Position numbers and translations under genes: made by a program
In this document: positions 35,347 through 45,712 of the stretch, piece after piece
Position numbering within the stretch: position 1 is the stretch's first letter
Layout: every line of letters starts with the position of its first letter
The notes under the pieces: model-generated
Databases searched by the model: none
The model's input: only the letters and a program-made list of their open reading frames with translations
Told to the model about the DNA's origin: nothing
DNA from: Liolophura sinensis
Taxonomy: Eukaryota; Mollusca; Polyplacophora; Chitonida; Chitonidae
Direction of reading: 5' to 3'
Length of the DNA stretch: 64,000 bases
Assembly (NCBI RefSeq): GCF_032854445.1
Contig: NC_088302.1
Location: 53,972,046-54,036,045 of the forward strand

Positions 35347-35830
35347 GGCATGACATCCCTGTGCTCCCAGTAGAAAGCCTTGGCATGACACCCCTGTGCT
35401 CCCACTAGAAAGCCTTGGCATGACATCCCTGTGCTCCCAGTAGAAAGCCATTGCATGACATCCCTGTGCTCCCACTAGAAAGCCTTGGCATGACATCCCT
35501 GTGCTCCCACTAGAAAGCCATGGCATGACATCCCTGTGCTCCCACTAGAAAGCCTTGGCATGACATCCCTGTGCTCCCAGTAGAAAGCCATGGCATGACA
35601 TCCCTGTGCTCCCACTAGAAAGCCTTGGCATGACATCCCTGTGCTCCCAGTAGAAAGCCATCGCATGACATCCCTATGCTCCCACTAGAAAGCCTTGGAA
35701 TGACATCCCTGTGCTCCCAGTAGAAAGCCTTGGCATGACATCCCTGTGCTCCCAGTAGAAAGCCTTGGAATGACATCCCTGTGCTCCCAGTAGAAAGCCA
35801 TGGCATGACATCCCTGTGCTCCCAGTAGCA
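35347..35830 (+). repeat. 35-bp minisatellite, about 14 units
   Basis: The unit is GGCATGACATCCCTGTGCTC followed by CCAGTAGAAAGCCTT. Two-state positions (CCAG against CCAC; CCTT against CCAT) alternate along the array. The minus strand is open in all three frames, giving short repetitive frames only. Confidence 0.95.
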
Positions 35831-36499
35831 CACTCTGTATTTATCCGATTAAATAACATGAACTGAATATCTAATTCTATGGAGCCGATTACATATCCCT
35901 GTATATGACTAGTGCCACCTACCTGCCCTAACTGCTGACCTAGAAGTTATAAAAACACTCCGGACCTGTGTGCAAAACACAAATGTTTGGAGAACGGAGA
36001 GGAGCACTGAAGTAAACATGTTTAATTTACATCATCTGCAGAACAGTTTTCATGCATTTGTCAGAAAATATGAGAAGATATTTATCATGAAAAAAAAACG
36101 ACCCTCTGTTTGCCAATAAGAAAAACAATAATAATTCGATCAGCTCCTCGCTTTTCAGATATGTCATAATTTAATATAGCCATGACTTCGTGTTGCCTCT
36201 GTGATAGTGTTGAATAATTCAACAAGCGATGGTGATATATTAAGTTAGCTTCTCCAGAAGATCAAATTCAGCATTTCCTGTCGGGCAGGGCGATTGACTG
36301 GAGACAGGAGGAGCAGCACAACTGCTGACATTCTGTCAATTGTCCAGACTTTATTGATTCCTTGTCAATAGTCAAAAATAATGTGTGAAGATGTAAGACA
36401 GACACATTATTTTTTTGGAGAGCGTTGGTCATACATACTTGGAGAATCCTTGCCCCAATTTTACCTGCTCTATAGGCAAAGTAATAAATGACTGTTTCA
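35831..36499. other. Unassigned; small inverted R1 patch
   Basis: 35965-36015 on the minus strand (TCAGTGCTCCTCTCCGTTCT, AAACATTTGTGTTTTGCACA) matches 12320-12365 of R1 copy E. The minus-strand frame at 36268-36636 overlaps repeat sequence and is not considered a gene. Confidence 0.45.
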
Positions 36500-36620
36500 A
36501 TACCTCCAGGACAGCACATTTGCTGGCGTGTTGTGAAAGGAGATCTGGCGTCTTTGGAGGCCTTGCTATACTGCACATGTGAAAACGTGATAAACTCGGA
36601 ACTGTGGACCGGAAAAGATT
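36500..36620 (-). repeat. R1 distal fragment, inverted
   Basis: CTGGCGTGTTGTGAAAGGAG, ATCTGGCGTCTTTGGAGGCC and GTGAAAACGTGATAAACTC match 30840-30925 and, inverted, 9545-9640. Confidence 0.65.
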
Positions 36621-36639
36621 TAGTCTTCCATACCATAGC

Positions 36640-36775
36640 CAGGCATTAGCAAGGTCAAAACGTCATATCCACATAAGGCCGTCCCTGAGGCACAAGGTGA
36701 AGAGCTTGTTATCCCACCATCTGATTCCCTTACTGACAGAGCGAACGGGAACAATACGGTATCTTTATGAAATAC
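36640..36775 (+). repeat. R6 dispersed repeat
   Basis: AGCAAGGTCAAAACGTCATA, TATCCCACCATC and GCGAACGGGAACA match 26640-26785 in inverted orientation. Confidence 0.65.
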
Positions 36776-36852
36776 TAAAAGGAAAGCAAATAAGACACAC
36801 GTGTCAGTATGGGTGCTCTGTGTTGGTCAGAGAGAGCTCTGATCAGTTTGTT

Positions 36853-36990
36853 AGCCATTTATTTATTTCAGTGGAATTTTACGCCGTCTTCAAGAATATT
36901 TCAGTTATACGACGGCGTCCTGCATTATGCCACGGGGAAGGATCCGGCCATCTTCAGTAAGAGCATAGCCCATGTAGACCCACAGCTACT
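36853..36990 (-). mobile_element. SINE-A-related 3' fragment
   Basis: Starts ATTTATTTCAGTGGAATTTT, then ACGCCGTCTTCAAGAATATT and TCAGTTATACGACGGCG, as in the complete SINE-A read from its tail. It then diverges into ATGCCACGGGGAAGGATCCG, so it is a diverged or different subfamily copy. Confidence 0.6.
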
Positions 36991-37879
36991 TTGCCTATAC
37001 CAATAGATTGATCATTGTTCGATTCAGGCTTGAACACAAAATACGTCGTGTGTTCTGAGAGAGTGAATGGCTAGGTTCAACGGACCCTTCGCAGAATCTC
37101 AGCCATCCATAACATAGTCACGAATCCTTACACTGACAGACTGATTGATGGATTGGTCAATTGGCTAATCCCTTAACACAATGCTTAGTGGTCAGGTTTA
37201 TGTGGGTCAGGGGCGATGAAACCTCTGAAGACTTATGCCTATTTATTTGTCATAGATTGACCGATTTTATTGTTTTGTTTCTACAATAACAATTAAACGC
37301 TTGTGAATTTTTTTGCACACACTTTTGCTTCTGTAGCTGAGAAGAGCGTATACCTTATATTTCAAGATGTCACAGCATACATGGTTTAAACTTTTGCACA
37401 GGCTGTCTGAGAAGATGTTTCAGGGGAAATAACTCTCTCCACTCTGAAACCGCCCAACCTTGCCAGTTGGCCATTCAGACAGGTGAATACCTTTATATCC
37501 TTTCATCTTCTTCCAAGGCCAATTTCTGTTAATTAGCAAAGGTTTCCTTCAGACTTGAAAGCCCGGGTCTTATTCATCCATGTCATTTACCAGACATATG
37601 TAAAGTTTGTCACTCAAAAGGGGATCTGGATGTCAATAAATGTACTGAATTAAGTGTGAAAGCCCCATTATTCAGTACGATTCAGTGTATTGGGTATGCT
37701 TATCTGATTCTTGTCATAAATGTGTCAGATATACGCCGCGTGCATTCCTTTATCAAGGAGACATGGCCAATATTGGTTGTCGTTTGCTTGAATACATCAA
37801 CAGGTAAATAAATCAACCGCTAAACGACACATGTACGGGCAAAGTTTCAAAAACAGCGTATTCGGATCAAAAGAAGGCT
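36991..37879. other. No recognised feature
   Basis: Unassigned sequence. Confidence 0.4.
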
Positions 37880-38120
37880 CAAAATACGAACAAGTAGTGC
37901 TGAGTATTCACTGATGTATGTTTGAAGAGGTGACGTAAACACTGTATTATCACCCCCAGTTGGCTCTGTTTAGCGGTCTGAGTGGGTAGAGAGTTTAATC
38001 TATGTGTCGAAACAGACATTCGTATACCAGCCATCAACAAATAAGGACGTTCCATGTCAATAATCACGAGGTCAAATCCCTAAATGAGGTATAGCACAAA
38101 CCAGCAAAGGACTAAAAAAG
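37880..38120 (-). repeat. R3 dispersed repeat, inverted copy
   Basis: On the minus strand, ATTGACATGGAACGTCC, GATGGCTGGTATACGAATG and TCTGTTTCGACACATAGATT match 22690-22755 and 48720-48760. Confidence 0.6.
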
Positions 38121-39497
38121 TATATAAAGTACGAAAATATGACAGAATGAGACAGGTTTTCTGCACTGCCGTGACTCCACCTACACACCCACCTATTGGG
38201 TGCTGTTAGAGCTGGCCTTGACCCTGTTTGACCTCAGGATCGTCTCCCGGGGCGATGTTTGTCACTCATACCCGCGACTAGTGCCGTGCACCTGAGCAGC
38301 ATATTACATCCATTGGACAAATATAAGCTGAAATGAGCTCACACTATTCCATGTAAAAGTCTCCGCTGTCTGTACAAGGACTGTGCTACTTACCCGTGTA
38401 TAAATGTGAATGTATAAGATCACCGAATGCTGCAAGTTATGTAGGCCAATTCATTATTCAAATTTGATCATTTGTCGCGTTTGTTTTTGTGTGTGTTGTT
38501 TCTTTTCTACAACAGACAATATTACATTTTCGGAAGATTGTGTCATTATTAGCGATGATACCACCATGTATAAATACAGCATAACGCACTGCATGTTGAA
38601 AAGTTTCACTATGTAAATTGCTGAACTGTGCGTATATTGGAACCACTATTTTACGTGTTTATTTGATTTTTGTTTAACACCATGTTTTACCACTTATACG
38701 ATGGTGGTCATTTTTAAGAGGAAATCCTGGAGTGGACAGATTAAGCCATGGCCCTTTGGTAAGTTACTGACAAACTACCGCACGTTTGACGCACACACTT
38801 GCACACCATAGTGATTAAAGACAAGCGGTCTTTAACGAACCGCTGGACCCGAACTATGATGCAGGACAACAGTAAATATGGAAACATTCAGAATGATACA
38901 GGACAGGCAGTCAATCCGGTTAAACATTTGTCTGCTGTGTAGTTCTGTGACACATACGGATTGGCTGTGTGTATTCAACTCGCGGAAACTGTGTTAACAC
39001 ATGCAGCGAGCACTCCCACCCGACTCTTTTTAATAAGTTATCCTGTTGAGATAGAAGAAAACGATACACAATGCGTGGAAGGATGGGTTGTGGAAAGAAA
39101 ACATACTGCTGGATGGTGGGGTAATCGGTCCTGAGAGGAATGTCAAATATGTCCTTCCATTATGTTGTTAATCTTATTTGTTATCGTGTGCGTAACAGTC
39201 TGCAAATCAAACGTATATCACCCAATTTAGACCCACTCCAGGGGCCTTGTGCATTGCGATGAAACTCAGGCATCCAGTTAAATAAACCATGATCCTTTTG
39301 TATTCAAAGCGAATTAATATAAATGTACCTTACAATACGTTGGACATTGTAGTTCGCCACCTTGCGTTCCTGAAATCACGCCAGCTATTCTGGTGAGTTA
39401 AAGGGATACAGAAGAGCGTGTTGACGTTTGAGAATTGTCTGACTGTATGTAAAGTCAGCTGAATATACCGTGGACGGAAAATGCAAAAATGTTGACC
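38121..39497. other. No recognised feature
   Basis: Unassigned sequence without tandem repeats. Confidence 0.4.
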
Positions 39498-39580
39498 TTC
39501 TACAAGCGGTCGCCACGATATGGCGGAAATATTGCCGATGTGGCGTTAAACCATAATCATTCATTCATTCTACAAGCGGT
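39498..39580 (+). mobile_element. 57-bp SINE-C tail with 13-bp target-site duplication
   Basis: A perfect 13-bp direct repeat TTCTACAAGCGGT at 39498-39510 and 39568-39580 brackets 57 bp containing GGCGGAAATATTGCCGATGT and GGCGTTAAACC, ending in CATTCATTCA. The tail differs from SINE-A and SINE-B but shares the GGCGTTAAAC core. A heavily 5'-truncated retroposon is the natural reading. Confidence 0.85.
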
Positions 39581-39635
39581 ATATTCCATTTATGCTTACG
39601 ATTTGAAAAATTAGAGTAGAAAAGTCGAAACACAA

Positions 39636-40219
39636 CGTAGGCATAAGTGGAATGGAGGGACAAGGGATTAGGATTAACGCCTTATGTGGCAAGTCACCTC
39701 TGGGATCAGTCAAGCATGACAAAATTCATATATTGATAAAAATTGTGTATTTATTTTTCTCAGACATAATTATAATATAGTCCTGACAGAATATCGAACA
39801 GATCAGACTTTAATATAATTATGTTATTAAAAATCAGAAGGACAGCATCCTGGACACCGAGGCGTCATACTCCATCAGGGAACGTGTGCCACCAAGAAAT
39901 TCTTCCTTCAGTTGGTTGTATGTATCCTCCATCCGTCTGTATTCCTTTCTCTTAAGTGGATCTGCAGGGTATGGTCCGTGGTTGCGATCATCATTTAAGC
40001 TGATGACAATATCATTATCGGTGCAAAGCCCAGCTCGACCCCCGATAACATCACATCTCCACCAGCATTTGGTGTCAAGTTTCGTGTTACTTCTGTTCAT
40101 AAAGCCGTTAAGAAGTAGCTTGCGACATCCGCACTTGCCGGTAACAAATTCTTCCTGGGTCTTAGGAGCTGAGATGTCTACGGGGTGACTTAATCCCTTG
40201 CGTAGGCATAAGTGGAATG
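39636..40219. repeat. 19-bp direct repeats bracketing the protein-like frame
   Basis: CGTAGGCATAAGTGGAATG occurs at 39636-39654 and again at 40201-40219. Just inside lie CAAGGGATTA (39661-39670) and its complement TAATCCCTTG (40191-40200). Weaker similarity continues past the direct repeats (TATGTGGCAAGTCACC against TATGTGGAAGGCACC). It may be an insertion footprint or a small tandem duplication. Confidence 0.7.
39750..39755 (-). promoter_or_regulatory. Candidate polyadenylation signal
   Basis: AATAAA on the minus strand, 79 bp downstream of the stop of the candidate exon. AT-rich sequence makes chance occurrence likely, so this is supportive only. Confidence 0.35.
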
Positions 40220-40238
40220 AATTGATTTCAATTTGTAG
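39834..40238 (-). CDS. Probable terminal exon of an unrecognised Cys-containing protein
   Basis: A minus-strand frame is open from 40238 to a TGA at 39834-39836 (134 codons); an internal ATG at 40098-40100 would give 88 residues. Unlike the repetitive frames elsewhere, the composition is ordinary and soluble. Five cysteines occur as KCGCRK, CWWRC and GRAGLC. These are followed by an acidic stretch (SLNDDRNHGPYPADP) and a charged, probably helical C-terminus (EYRRMEDTYNQLKEEF). The codons upstream of the first ATG are equally protein-like (SAPKTQEEFVTGKCGC), so the ATG is probably not the true start and a splice acceptor is expected upstream, for example near 40178-40200. An AATAAA lies on the minus strand at 39750-39755, 79 bp after the stop, as in a 3' UTR. 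No family is recognised; a secreted protein is a guess from the cysteines. No further exon was identified. Confidence 0.5.
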   Translation of the reverse strand, partial: LQIEINSFHLCLRKGLSHPVDISAPKTQEEFVTGKCGCRKLLLNGFMNRSNTKLDTKCWWRCDVIGGRAGLCTDNDIVISLNDDRNHGPYPADPLKRKEYRRMEDTYNQLKEEFLGGTRSLMEYDASVSRMLSF

Positions 40239-40241
40239 TCA

Positions 40242-41120
40242 TATGTGGAAGGCACCCTACAAGCTCAACCAAAGGCCGAATATGTTGTTTTTACAGGGGA
40301 CTATAATTATAGGCTGATAGCAAAGTCGCATGTGCAGGCTGTCACTCAGTCAAACACCGGCGTGGTGTCTGCCTAAAGCAGATAGGATCCTGTTGTTGCA
40401 ACAATATTCATCAACAGTTAGGCTTGACAAGAGTTCAAGTTAATTTGGCCTCATAATCAAGTATGTTTTCTTAAAGTTTTGACACCTTTTCTTAACACGC
40501 AGTACTGTAGAAGTCTTCCTTTAAAAGCGTCGGCGTTGGTAATGTATTAACACGATCAGTCACGGAAAGATTAAAGAGATCAACCATTTAGCTTTGTATT
40601 ATTGAACCACTGAACGGATTATCTGGGGATTAGTCTACTAGACTACCTGACTGAGACTTGACCATTTTTTTATGATAATTACACCCTGGATTAGGGGATC
40701 GTTTGACCATGAATGAAAATAAATGCCGAGTGGGTCGGAACACATTCGCTACGTGGAGGTAGCGGAACAAATGGCGTTACGGCTGACCTTAGGCCAGGCC
40801 AAGTCAAGCATGCAGACTTCAACGTTTGTGTTAACATGAATGATCGTGTCACACCAGCCAATCACTCATGTGTGGCCTCTTGTCAAACACCTATCTGCTC
40901 AGAACTTTTCAGGACCTTTTAATTCCTTGACCTGCACGTGTCAACACCCAATGCCCGACCTTATTGTAGGTCGCTGGCTTCCCGTTTTATTTATATCTTT
41001 TCTTAAATTGAGCATTGGTCATAAAACACGTGGAATATACCTAAAACAAAAATATCAAAACATATATGCTTTAAAAAAGATGACTTCTGTATACAAAGGC
41101 CAACATTTACGTTCCTGGCT
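40242..41120. other. No firmly recognised feature
   Basis: Unassigned. GTGTGGCCTCTTGTCAA at about 40870 recalls 11030-11060. Confidence 0.35.
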
Positions 41121-41507
41121 TAAATACTTCAAGACCGGCCCCGACTGCTCAGTTAGTAGAGCGTCTGCTTCGAAGGCTGTGGATCCAGGGTCAATCTTGG
41201 GTCCGGTTACACCTAAGGCCTTAAAAGAGGAAATTGCAGCTTCCTCGCTTGGCGTTCAGCATGAAGGGGAAGTACAACGACTGGTTGACCCGTATGAGTG
41301 TAATAGCTCGGTAGGGAAGCTTACCTGCCTTCGGTAAGTGTTGTCAGTGAAGCAGCACTAGATAAAAGAGCGGTGGAAGTCCGTCTTGCAACAAGAAGGC
41401 ATAATACACGTACATGCACTCTAAGAACTCCCTCAGTGTTATATGACTGAAAAATTGTTAAGTACGACGTTAAACCGTAAGCACTCACTCACTCACTAAA
41501 TACTTCA
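41121..41507 (+). mobile_element. SINE-B, full length with 11-bp target-site duplication
   Basis: TAAATACTTCA at 41121-41131 is repeated exactly at 41497-41507 and brackets a 365-bp element. It opens with a tRNA-like head (GACTGCTCAGTTAGTAGAGC, A-box region; GGATCCAGGGTCAATCTTGG, B-box region), continues through CCTCGCTTGGCGTTCAGCAT, and ends in ATGACTGAAAAATTGTTAAG, TACGACGTTAAACCG and CACTCACTCACTCAC. The intact duplication suggests a relatively recent insertion. It is the reference copy for SINE-B here. Confidence 0.9.
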
Positions 41508-42522
41508 TTATGAGCGGGCCTTGGCCGAGTTGTTAGAATGCTTGTTTTTCAGATACTTTAAAAGACGCGTGGAAAAGTTCGTCACTAGTTTTCCAAAGGT
41601 CAGCGATTTACCTTCATTCATTGTACCTGATTAAGTGAAAATTCTGGAATATTGTCTGAAGCAACAATCAAATAGATAAATGAAATTAAAAACGTAATAG
41701 GTAATTTTCTGGCTCGATTTATGTGTGAAGAGGTACTGATCACGAGAGTAACACGTGGTGGCGGCGCCACCACTGTGAGGAGTGTGGGAATGGGTTCGAA
41801 AATTTGTAGAAATAAGCATGGATCGATGTTGAAACCTGTTGTTAGAACCTGAAGAAGTGGGGCAAACTGAAAAATAGAGAGCAAAGATAAAAGAAGTCCT
41901 TTCAAAATGCACGTCGTCCAATCGTAAAGTTCAACATTCATATACCACTCGTAATCGCTTCGTTCCAATCGAAAGACTCATTTCCAAGACAACCTAAAGA
42001 AATAAGAAATAATTTTTCATGTACCTATGGCCGTTACCCACGCAGTACAGGCGCATCCTATTTTAGCAGGGTTTATCAGGGTTCGTATATAGGTCTACAT
42101 GCGCATCCGCTGAAAACTGAGACTACTTTCAATGTTTTCATTCAAAGCGTCTTTTAGCGGAGAAATCCCTGAACTGACATGGGAACTTGGTGTGACGCAA
42201 CAACAACAGTATAAATTGCAAAGAAAACACGTCAGAAAAGTCGTCAGTAGTTTCAACAAAAGGTAGCATGGTTTAATATTCACATGTTGATAAATCCCAT
42301 ACAGTCGGAGATCACTCAGGGCCGATGAAACTTGTCACACGAATCCGAAATTTGCCTTTCCATGAACCCAGCGTCCTTTGTCTTCCCATCTACTGAACGT
42401 AACAGCAAACAGAGCAAATATATCCGGCGCTAACATCCTCACGACAGTCGTCAGTAGTTCCATCCTTAATTTCCACCGGTGCGCCATGATCGATGTCTAG
42501 TGCTCGTTTTGAAAGGACCCCT
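41508..42522. other. Unassigned; tRNA-like stretch and one hairpin
   Basis: 41515-41545 (GCGGGCCTTGGCCGAGTTGT) resembles the A-box half of a tRNA but has no matching second half. 41755-41773 is a perfect 8-bp-arm hairpin (GTGGTGGC, 3-nt loop GGC, GCCACCAC). The minus-strand frame 41618-41968 has hydrophobic stretches but no recognised domain. Confidence 0.4.
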
Positions 42523-42694
42523 TTCAACTGTATATTTATTTATTTATTTATTTATTTATTTGATTGGTGTTTTACGCCGTACTCCGGAATATTTTACTTA
42601 TACGACGGCCAGCATTATGGTGGGTGGTAACCGGACAGAGCCCGGCGGAAACCCACGACCATCCGCAGGTTGCTGACAGACCTTCAACTGTATA
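42523..42694 (-). mobile_element. 5'-truncated SINE-A with 12-bp target-site duplication
   Basis: TTCAACTGTATA at 42523-42534 and 42683-42694 brackets a 148-bp insert. On the minus strand the insert starts inside the SINE-A body (GGTCTGTCAGCAACCTGCGG), runs through GGATGGTCGTGGGTTTC and TACGGCGTAAAACACCAATC, and ends in a (AAAT)n tail. The tRNA head is absent, which is a typical 5' truncation. Confidence 0.92.
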
Positions 42695-43504
42695 GGAAAT
42701 CGTCCTACTTCGGTGCAGCATTGAGGTGTGATTTTGTTCCATGCAGAAAACAAGTAAATCCTACTTGAATACGAAGTACAATTACTGAAGAACATGTATG
42801 TGAAAAATCGGAGAGATGCGATTTATACTTTTTGATACGTCAAAAGACAAAAGTAGGGTCAAAATCGGATTTTGATGATTTCACGCGTTCATATTTATAA
42901 AAGACCCCCCCCCCCAAAAAAAAGGGGAAGAAATAATCTGGCAGTTCAGAGGAACTCTACATTCACCGTAATATTTAACGGCTTCTAAAGCATTGTTCCA
43001 GTGGTAACATGCCTGTCTTGAAACTGTTATATAGAATACGATGACGAGTTTAATTCCAAGATGCATAAAATTTATTAGTGCTTAACAAAGTGAGGTAATG
43101 AGGGGGGGATGGTGGCGGAATTATTTTTCTAAATTTCTTCACATATTGTCAAGCTATATGTTAAATATGTTTAAATATAATATTTAACAATATGTCGTAT
43201 AATTACATTGAGAAAGGGGTACCTTCTTATCCCGTGGCGTAAGGATTTGACAGCATTTCGTGAAGTGGCGACTTTGTAATGGCCTAAGATCATGAATGTT
43301 TAGTATATAAATTTAATTTAAATACCTTGCAATTCAAACTAATTAAATAGAAATTCATCGACCATAATCAAACTGGAGCTGAAGAAATTTCTACTGATTG
43401 ATGAAAATAGGTGTGGGGTTTGACCATTTAGTACGCAAAAATAAAGGTATATAATAAACAGATTATCATAAAAGTGGGTGTTCCGCGATGCTGTATCAGC
43501 TCTC
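42695..43504. other. No recognised feature
   Basis: Contains a C-run followed by an A-run at about 42905-42924. No gene was recognised. Confidence 0.4.
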
Positions 43505-43547
43505 GTTGTCTGAGGTCGGCCTGTCACATCAGCCGACCTCAGATAAC
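43505..43547. repeat. Strong hairpin
   Basis: Arms GTTGTCTGAGGTCGGC (43505-43520) and GCCGACCTCAGATAAC (43532-43547) pair at 15 of 16 positions around an 11-nt loop. The innermost 12 bp are perfect. No host gene or element explains it. Confidence 0.8.
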
Positions 43548-43619
43548 TCTAGTTAATACATTATCGCCGATCACACTGTTATGATTACCTATATATATAA
43601 ATACTTAACAAAGTTGATA

Positions 43620-43767
43620 GCATGTGAGAGGGGAGCAGATCAAATGTAAGAGGGGACCAGAAAACATGTAAGAGGGGAGCAGATAACATGTAAGAGGGGA
43701 CCAGAAAACATGTGAGAGGGGAGCAGATAACATGTAAGAGGGGACCAGAAAACATGTAAGAGGGAAG
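43620..43767 (+). repeat. 22-bp minisatellite with 44-bp dimers
   Basis: Units start at 43627, 43649, 43671 and so on. They alternate between AGAGGGGAGCAGATAACATG and AGAGGGGACCAGAAAACATG types, so the real repeating unit is a 44-bp dimer. About six and a half monomers. Confidence 0.93.
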
Positions 43768-43810
43768 TGATGCAGGGAGGACAGTCGTTATGCATTGTAT
43801 CCATATCCAG

Positions 43811-44081
43811 TTCCAAACATGTACTTATTTAATTTATTTGATTGGTGTTTTACGCCGCACTCAAGAATATTTCACTTATACGACGGCGGCCAGTATTAAG
43901 GTGGGAGGAAACCGGGCTGAGCCCGGGGGAAACCCACGACCTTCCCACTTACGGCCGTAGAGGAAGCCAGCATGAGCTGGACTTGAACTCCCAGCGACCT
44001 CATTGGTGAGAGGCTTCTGGGTCATTACGCTGCGCTAGCGCGCTAACCGACTGAGCCACGGAGGCCCCTTCCAAACATGTA
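43811..44081 (-). mobile_element. SINE-A, full length with 13-bp target-site duplication
   Basis: TTCCAAACATGTA at 43811-43823 and 44069-44081 brackets a 245-bp element (43824-44068). Read on the minus strand it has head GGGGCCTCCGTGGCTCAGTC with A box TGGCTCAGTCGG, B box GAGTTCAAGTCC, body CCCCCGGGCTCAGCCCGG, and 3' end AGTGCGGCGTAAAACACCAA followed by an AAATA tail. This is the reference SINE-A copy in the window. Confidence 0.95.
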
Positions 44082-45035
44082 GTGTTTGAAAAGTACCAGT
44101 TTGAATACAAATATATAGGTTGGCAACAGTAATACTATACTCGCTGTATAATTTAAGAAAGTTAGAAAGAAGGCGTTTGATAGATTATACTTGACCGACA
44201 AGGTTTTGAATCAATACGCTGTGACGTAGAACGAAATCATCGGCATTATTTAAGCGGCAATATAGATAAAGTGTACAACTGGGAAACAGATCACCACAAG
44301 TCCTTAACGCTCTATTTGCCAACAAAAGTATTGTACAATGTACGAAACTCAGATTTAATATGTTTAAAGGACGATCATCAAGATCAATTTCAACCCAGGA
44401 AAGAAACTGCCAGATGTTCAATAATTGGCACAAGCCAAGCGTAATCAGTATATTATATATAGCCTTCTTCGTTTGCATTCGGCATCAAAGCCACGCTTTA
44501 GATGTCAAACTAAGGTCTGTGAATTATTCAGCTTAAAAGTGGGCAGCTGCCTTTAATTGCCTGAAACACGTGAAATTTGAGAAATCCAGTAGGTAACGGT
44601 AAACTTCTCACGTGGTCGTGCTTGCCTGACTGCTAAGCTGAGGCCCCCAGGCTGACACATGAAGGTAAAGAGTGCTACTCATCCACCAAAATCACCTGCA
44701 ATACAAACTTACAACAACAAACATAGGCATCGAAAAGTGAGTTTAAACTTAAAAAACTGAGCAATACATTGCTAAAGATGCAGCTTAAAAGACTCTGCCG
44801 AAGATAACACACATAGAATGGTATTTACATAATAAGCAGACCTAATAACCATAAGTATGAGCACATCAGTCAAATAAATAAATAAAATTGTCATAAATAC
44901 TTTTTACGTTAGGCTATTTAGCATACATTTATAACTTATTTGACTGATTCACTCTCATATTTTATCAGCTTTATGTACAATTTATTTATTATATCCTCCA
45001 TATTCCTTTGTATACTGGTGTTTTGGTTGTTTTGG
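44082..45035. other. Unassigned; one unexplained minus-strand frame
   Basis: The minus-strand frame 44185-44478 (97 codons, ATG start) has leucine-rich hydrophobic stretches but no recognised domain or supporting splice or poly(A) context. It is probably chance or a decayed element. Confidence 0.3.
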
Positions 45036-45039
45036 GAAT

Positions 45040-45150
45040 GGGTCTTGCCATAATGGACATTGATCAATGCGTCGAAACACATAGTTATATATTGACGTTC
45101 CCTATCAATAATCGCCAGACCAGTTCCCAAAACGACGTTTAACACGAACC
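45040..45150 (-). repeat. R3 dispersed repeat, inverted fragment
   Basis: On the minus strand, CGTGTTAAACGTCGTTTTGG, ATTATTGATAGGGAACGTC and TGTGTTTCGACGCATTGATC correspond to 48680-48760. Confidence 0.55.
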
Positions 45151-45169
45151 ACACGAACATGAACTTATA

Positions 45170-45215
45170 TATGTATGTATGTATGTATGTAAATTTATAA
45201 ATGTATGCATGCAAG
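45170..45215. repeat. (ATGT)n microsatellite
   Basis: TATGTATGTATGTATG run, then degenerate; related ATGTATG runs resume at 45375-45412 beyond the adjoining SINE-A. Confidence 0.8.
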
Positions 45216-45374
45216 TCTCTCTGGCCGTACGTGGGAAGGTCTTGCAGCAACCTGTGGATGGTCGTGGGTTTTCCCAGAGCTCTGCCCGGTTTTCTCCCAC
45301 CATAATGCTGGCCGCCGTCGTATGAGTGAAATATACTTAAATACGGCGTAAAACACCAATCAAATAAAGAAATA
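45216..45374 (+). mobile_element. SINE-A, 5'-truncated
   Basis: Starts in the body at TCTCTCTGGCCGTACGTGGG, then GGATGGTCGTGGGTTTTCC, CCGCCGTCGTATGAGTGAAA, TACGGCGTAAAACACCAATC and an AAATAAAG tail. It lacks the tRNA head and sits inside ATGTATG-rich sequence, so a target-site duplication cannot be read reliably. Confidence 0.85.
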
Positions 45375-45416
45375 GATGTATGGAAGTATGTATATATGCA
45401 TATATGTATGGATGCT

Positions 45417-45712
45417 TGTTTCTTGTCATACTCAACAACTGTTCAGTCATATGATGACGAGGAGTGTCGCCAAATGTACAGTGTCTTCGTGTGGTAGGGC
45501 AAGACGCCAAAGTGCTACCACCACTGACGTATCATATGGAAGACACCAGACATGACACCCCATCCATTATACTCACCCCGTGCCAAACAGCCATGTTTTC
45601 GTCTTCTAACCTCTCAACGCTGAGCACGCTTCGAGGCGGCAACAGGTACCATTTTCAGTATTTGGCACCACCTGATCAGGTTTGACCCCAGGTCTCCCGA
45701 CTTCGCTGCCTT
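45417..45712 (-). mobile_element. SINE-B, near full length
   Basis: On the minus strand the tail is CATATGACTGAACAGTTGTT followed by GAGTATGAC. The body carries GGATGGGGTGTCATGTCTGG and TGGTGTCTTCCATATGATAC, shared with 13660-13980. The head includes TGGGGTCAAACCTGATCAGG. Its 5' end abuts the 32-bp array. Confidence 0.75.

Noticed and set aside
36268-36636. 122-codon minus-strand frame
   Set aside because: Its 5' part is an R1-derived dispersed repeat fragment, also present at 30.83 kb.
41618-41968. 116-codon minus-strand frame with hydrophobic stretches
   Set aside because: A second reverse frame is also open there, with no domain and no splice or poly(A) support; likely chance in AT-rich DNA.
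44185-44478. 97-codon minus-strand frame as a decayed transposon protein
   Set aside because: No motif of a reverse transcriptase, integrase or transposase could be recognised.
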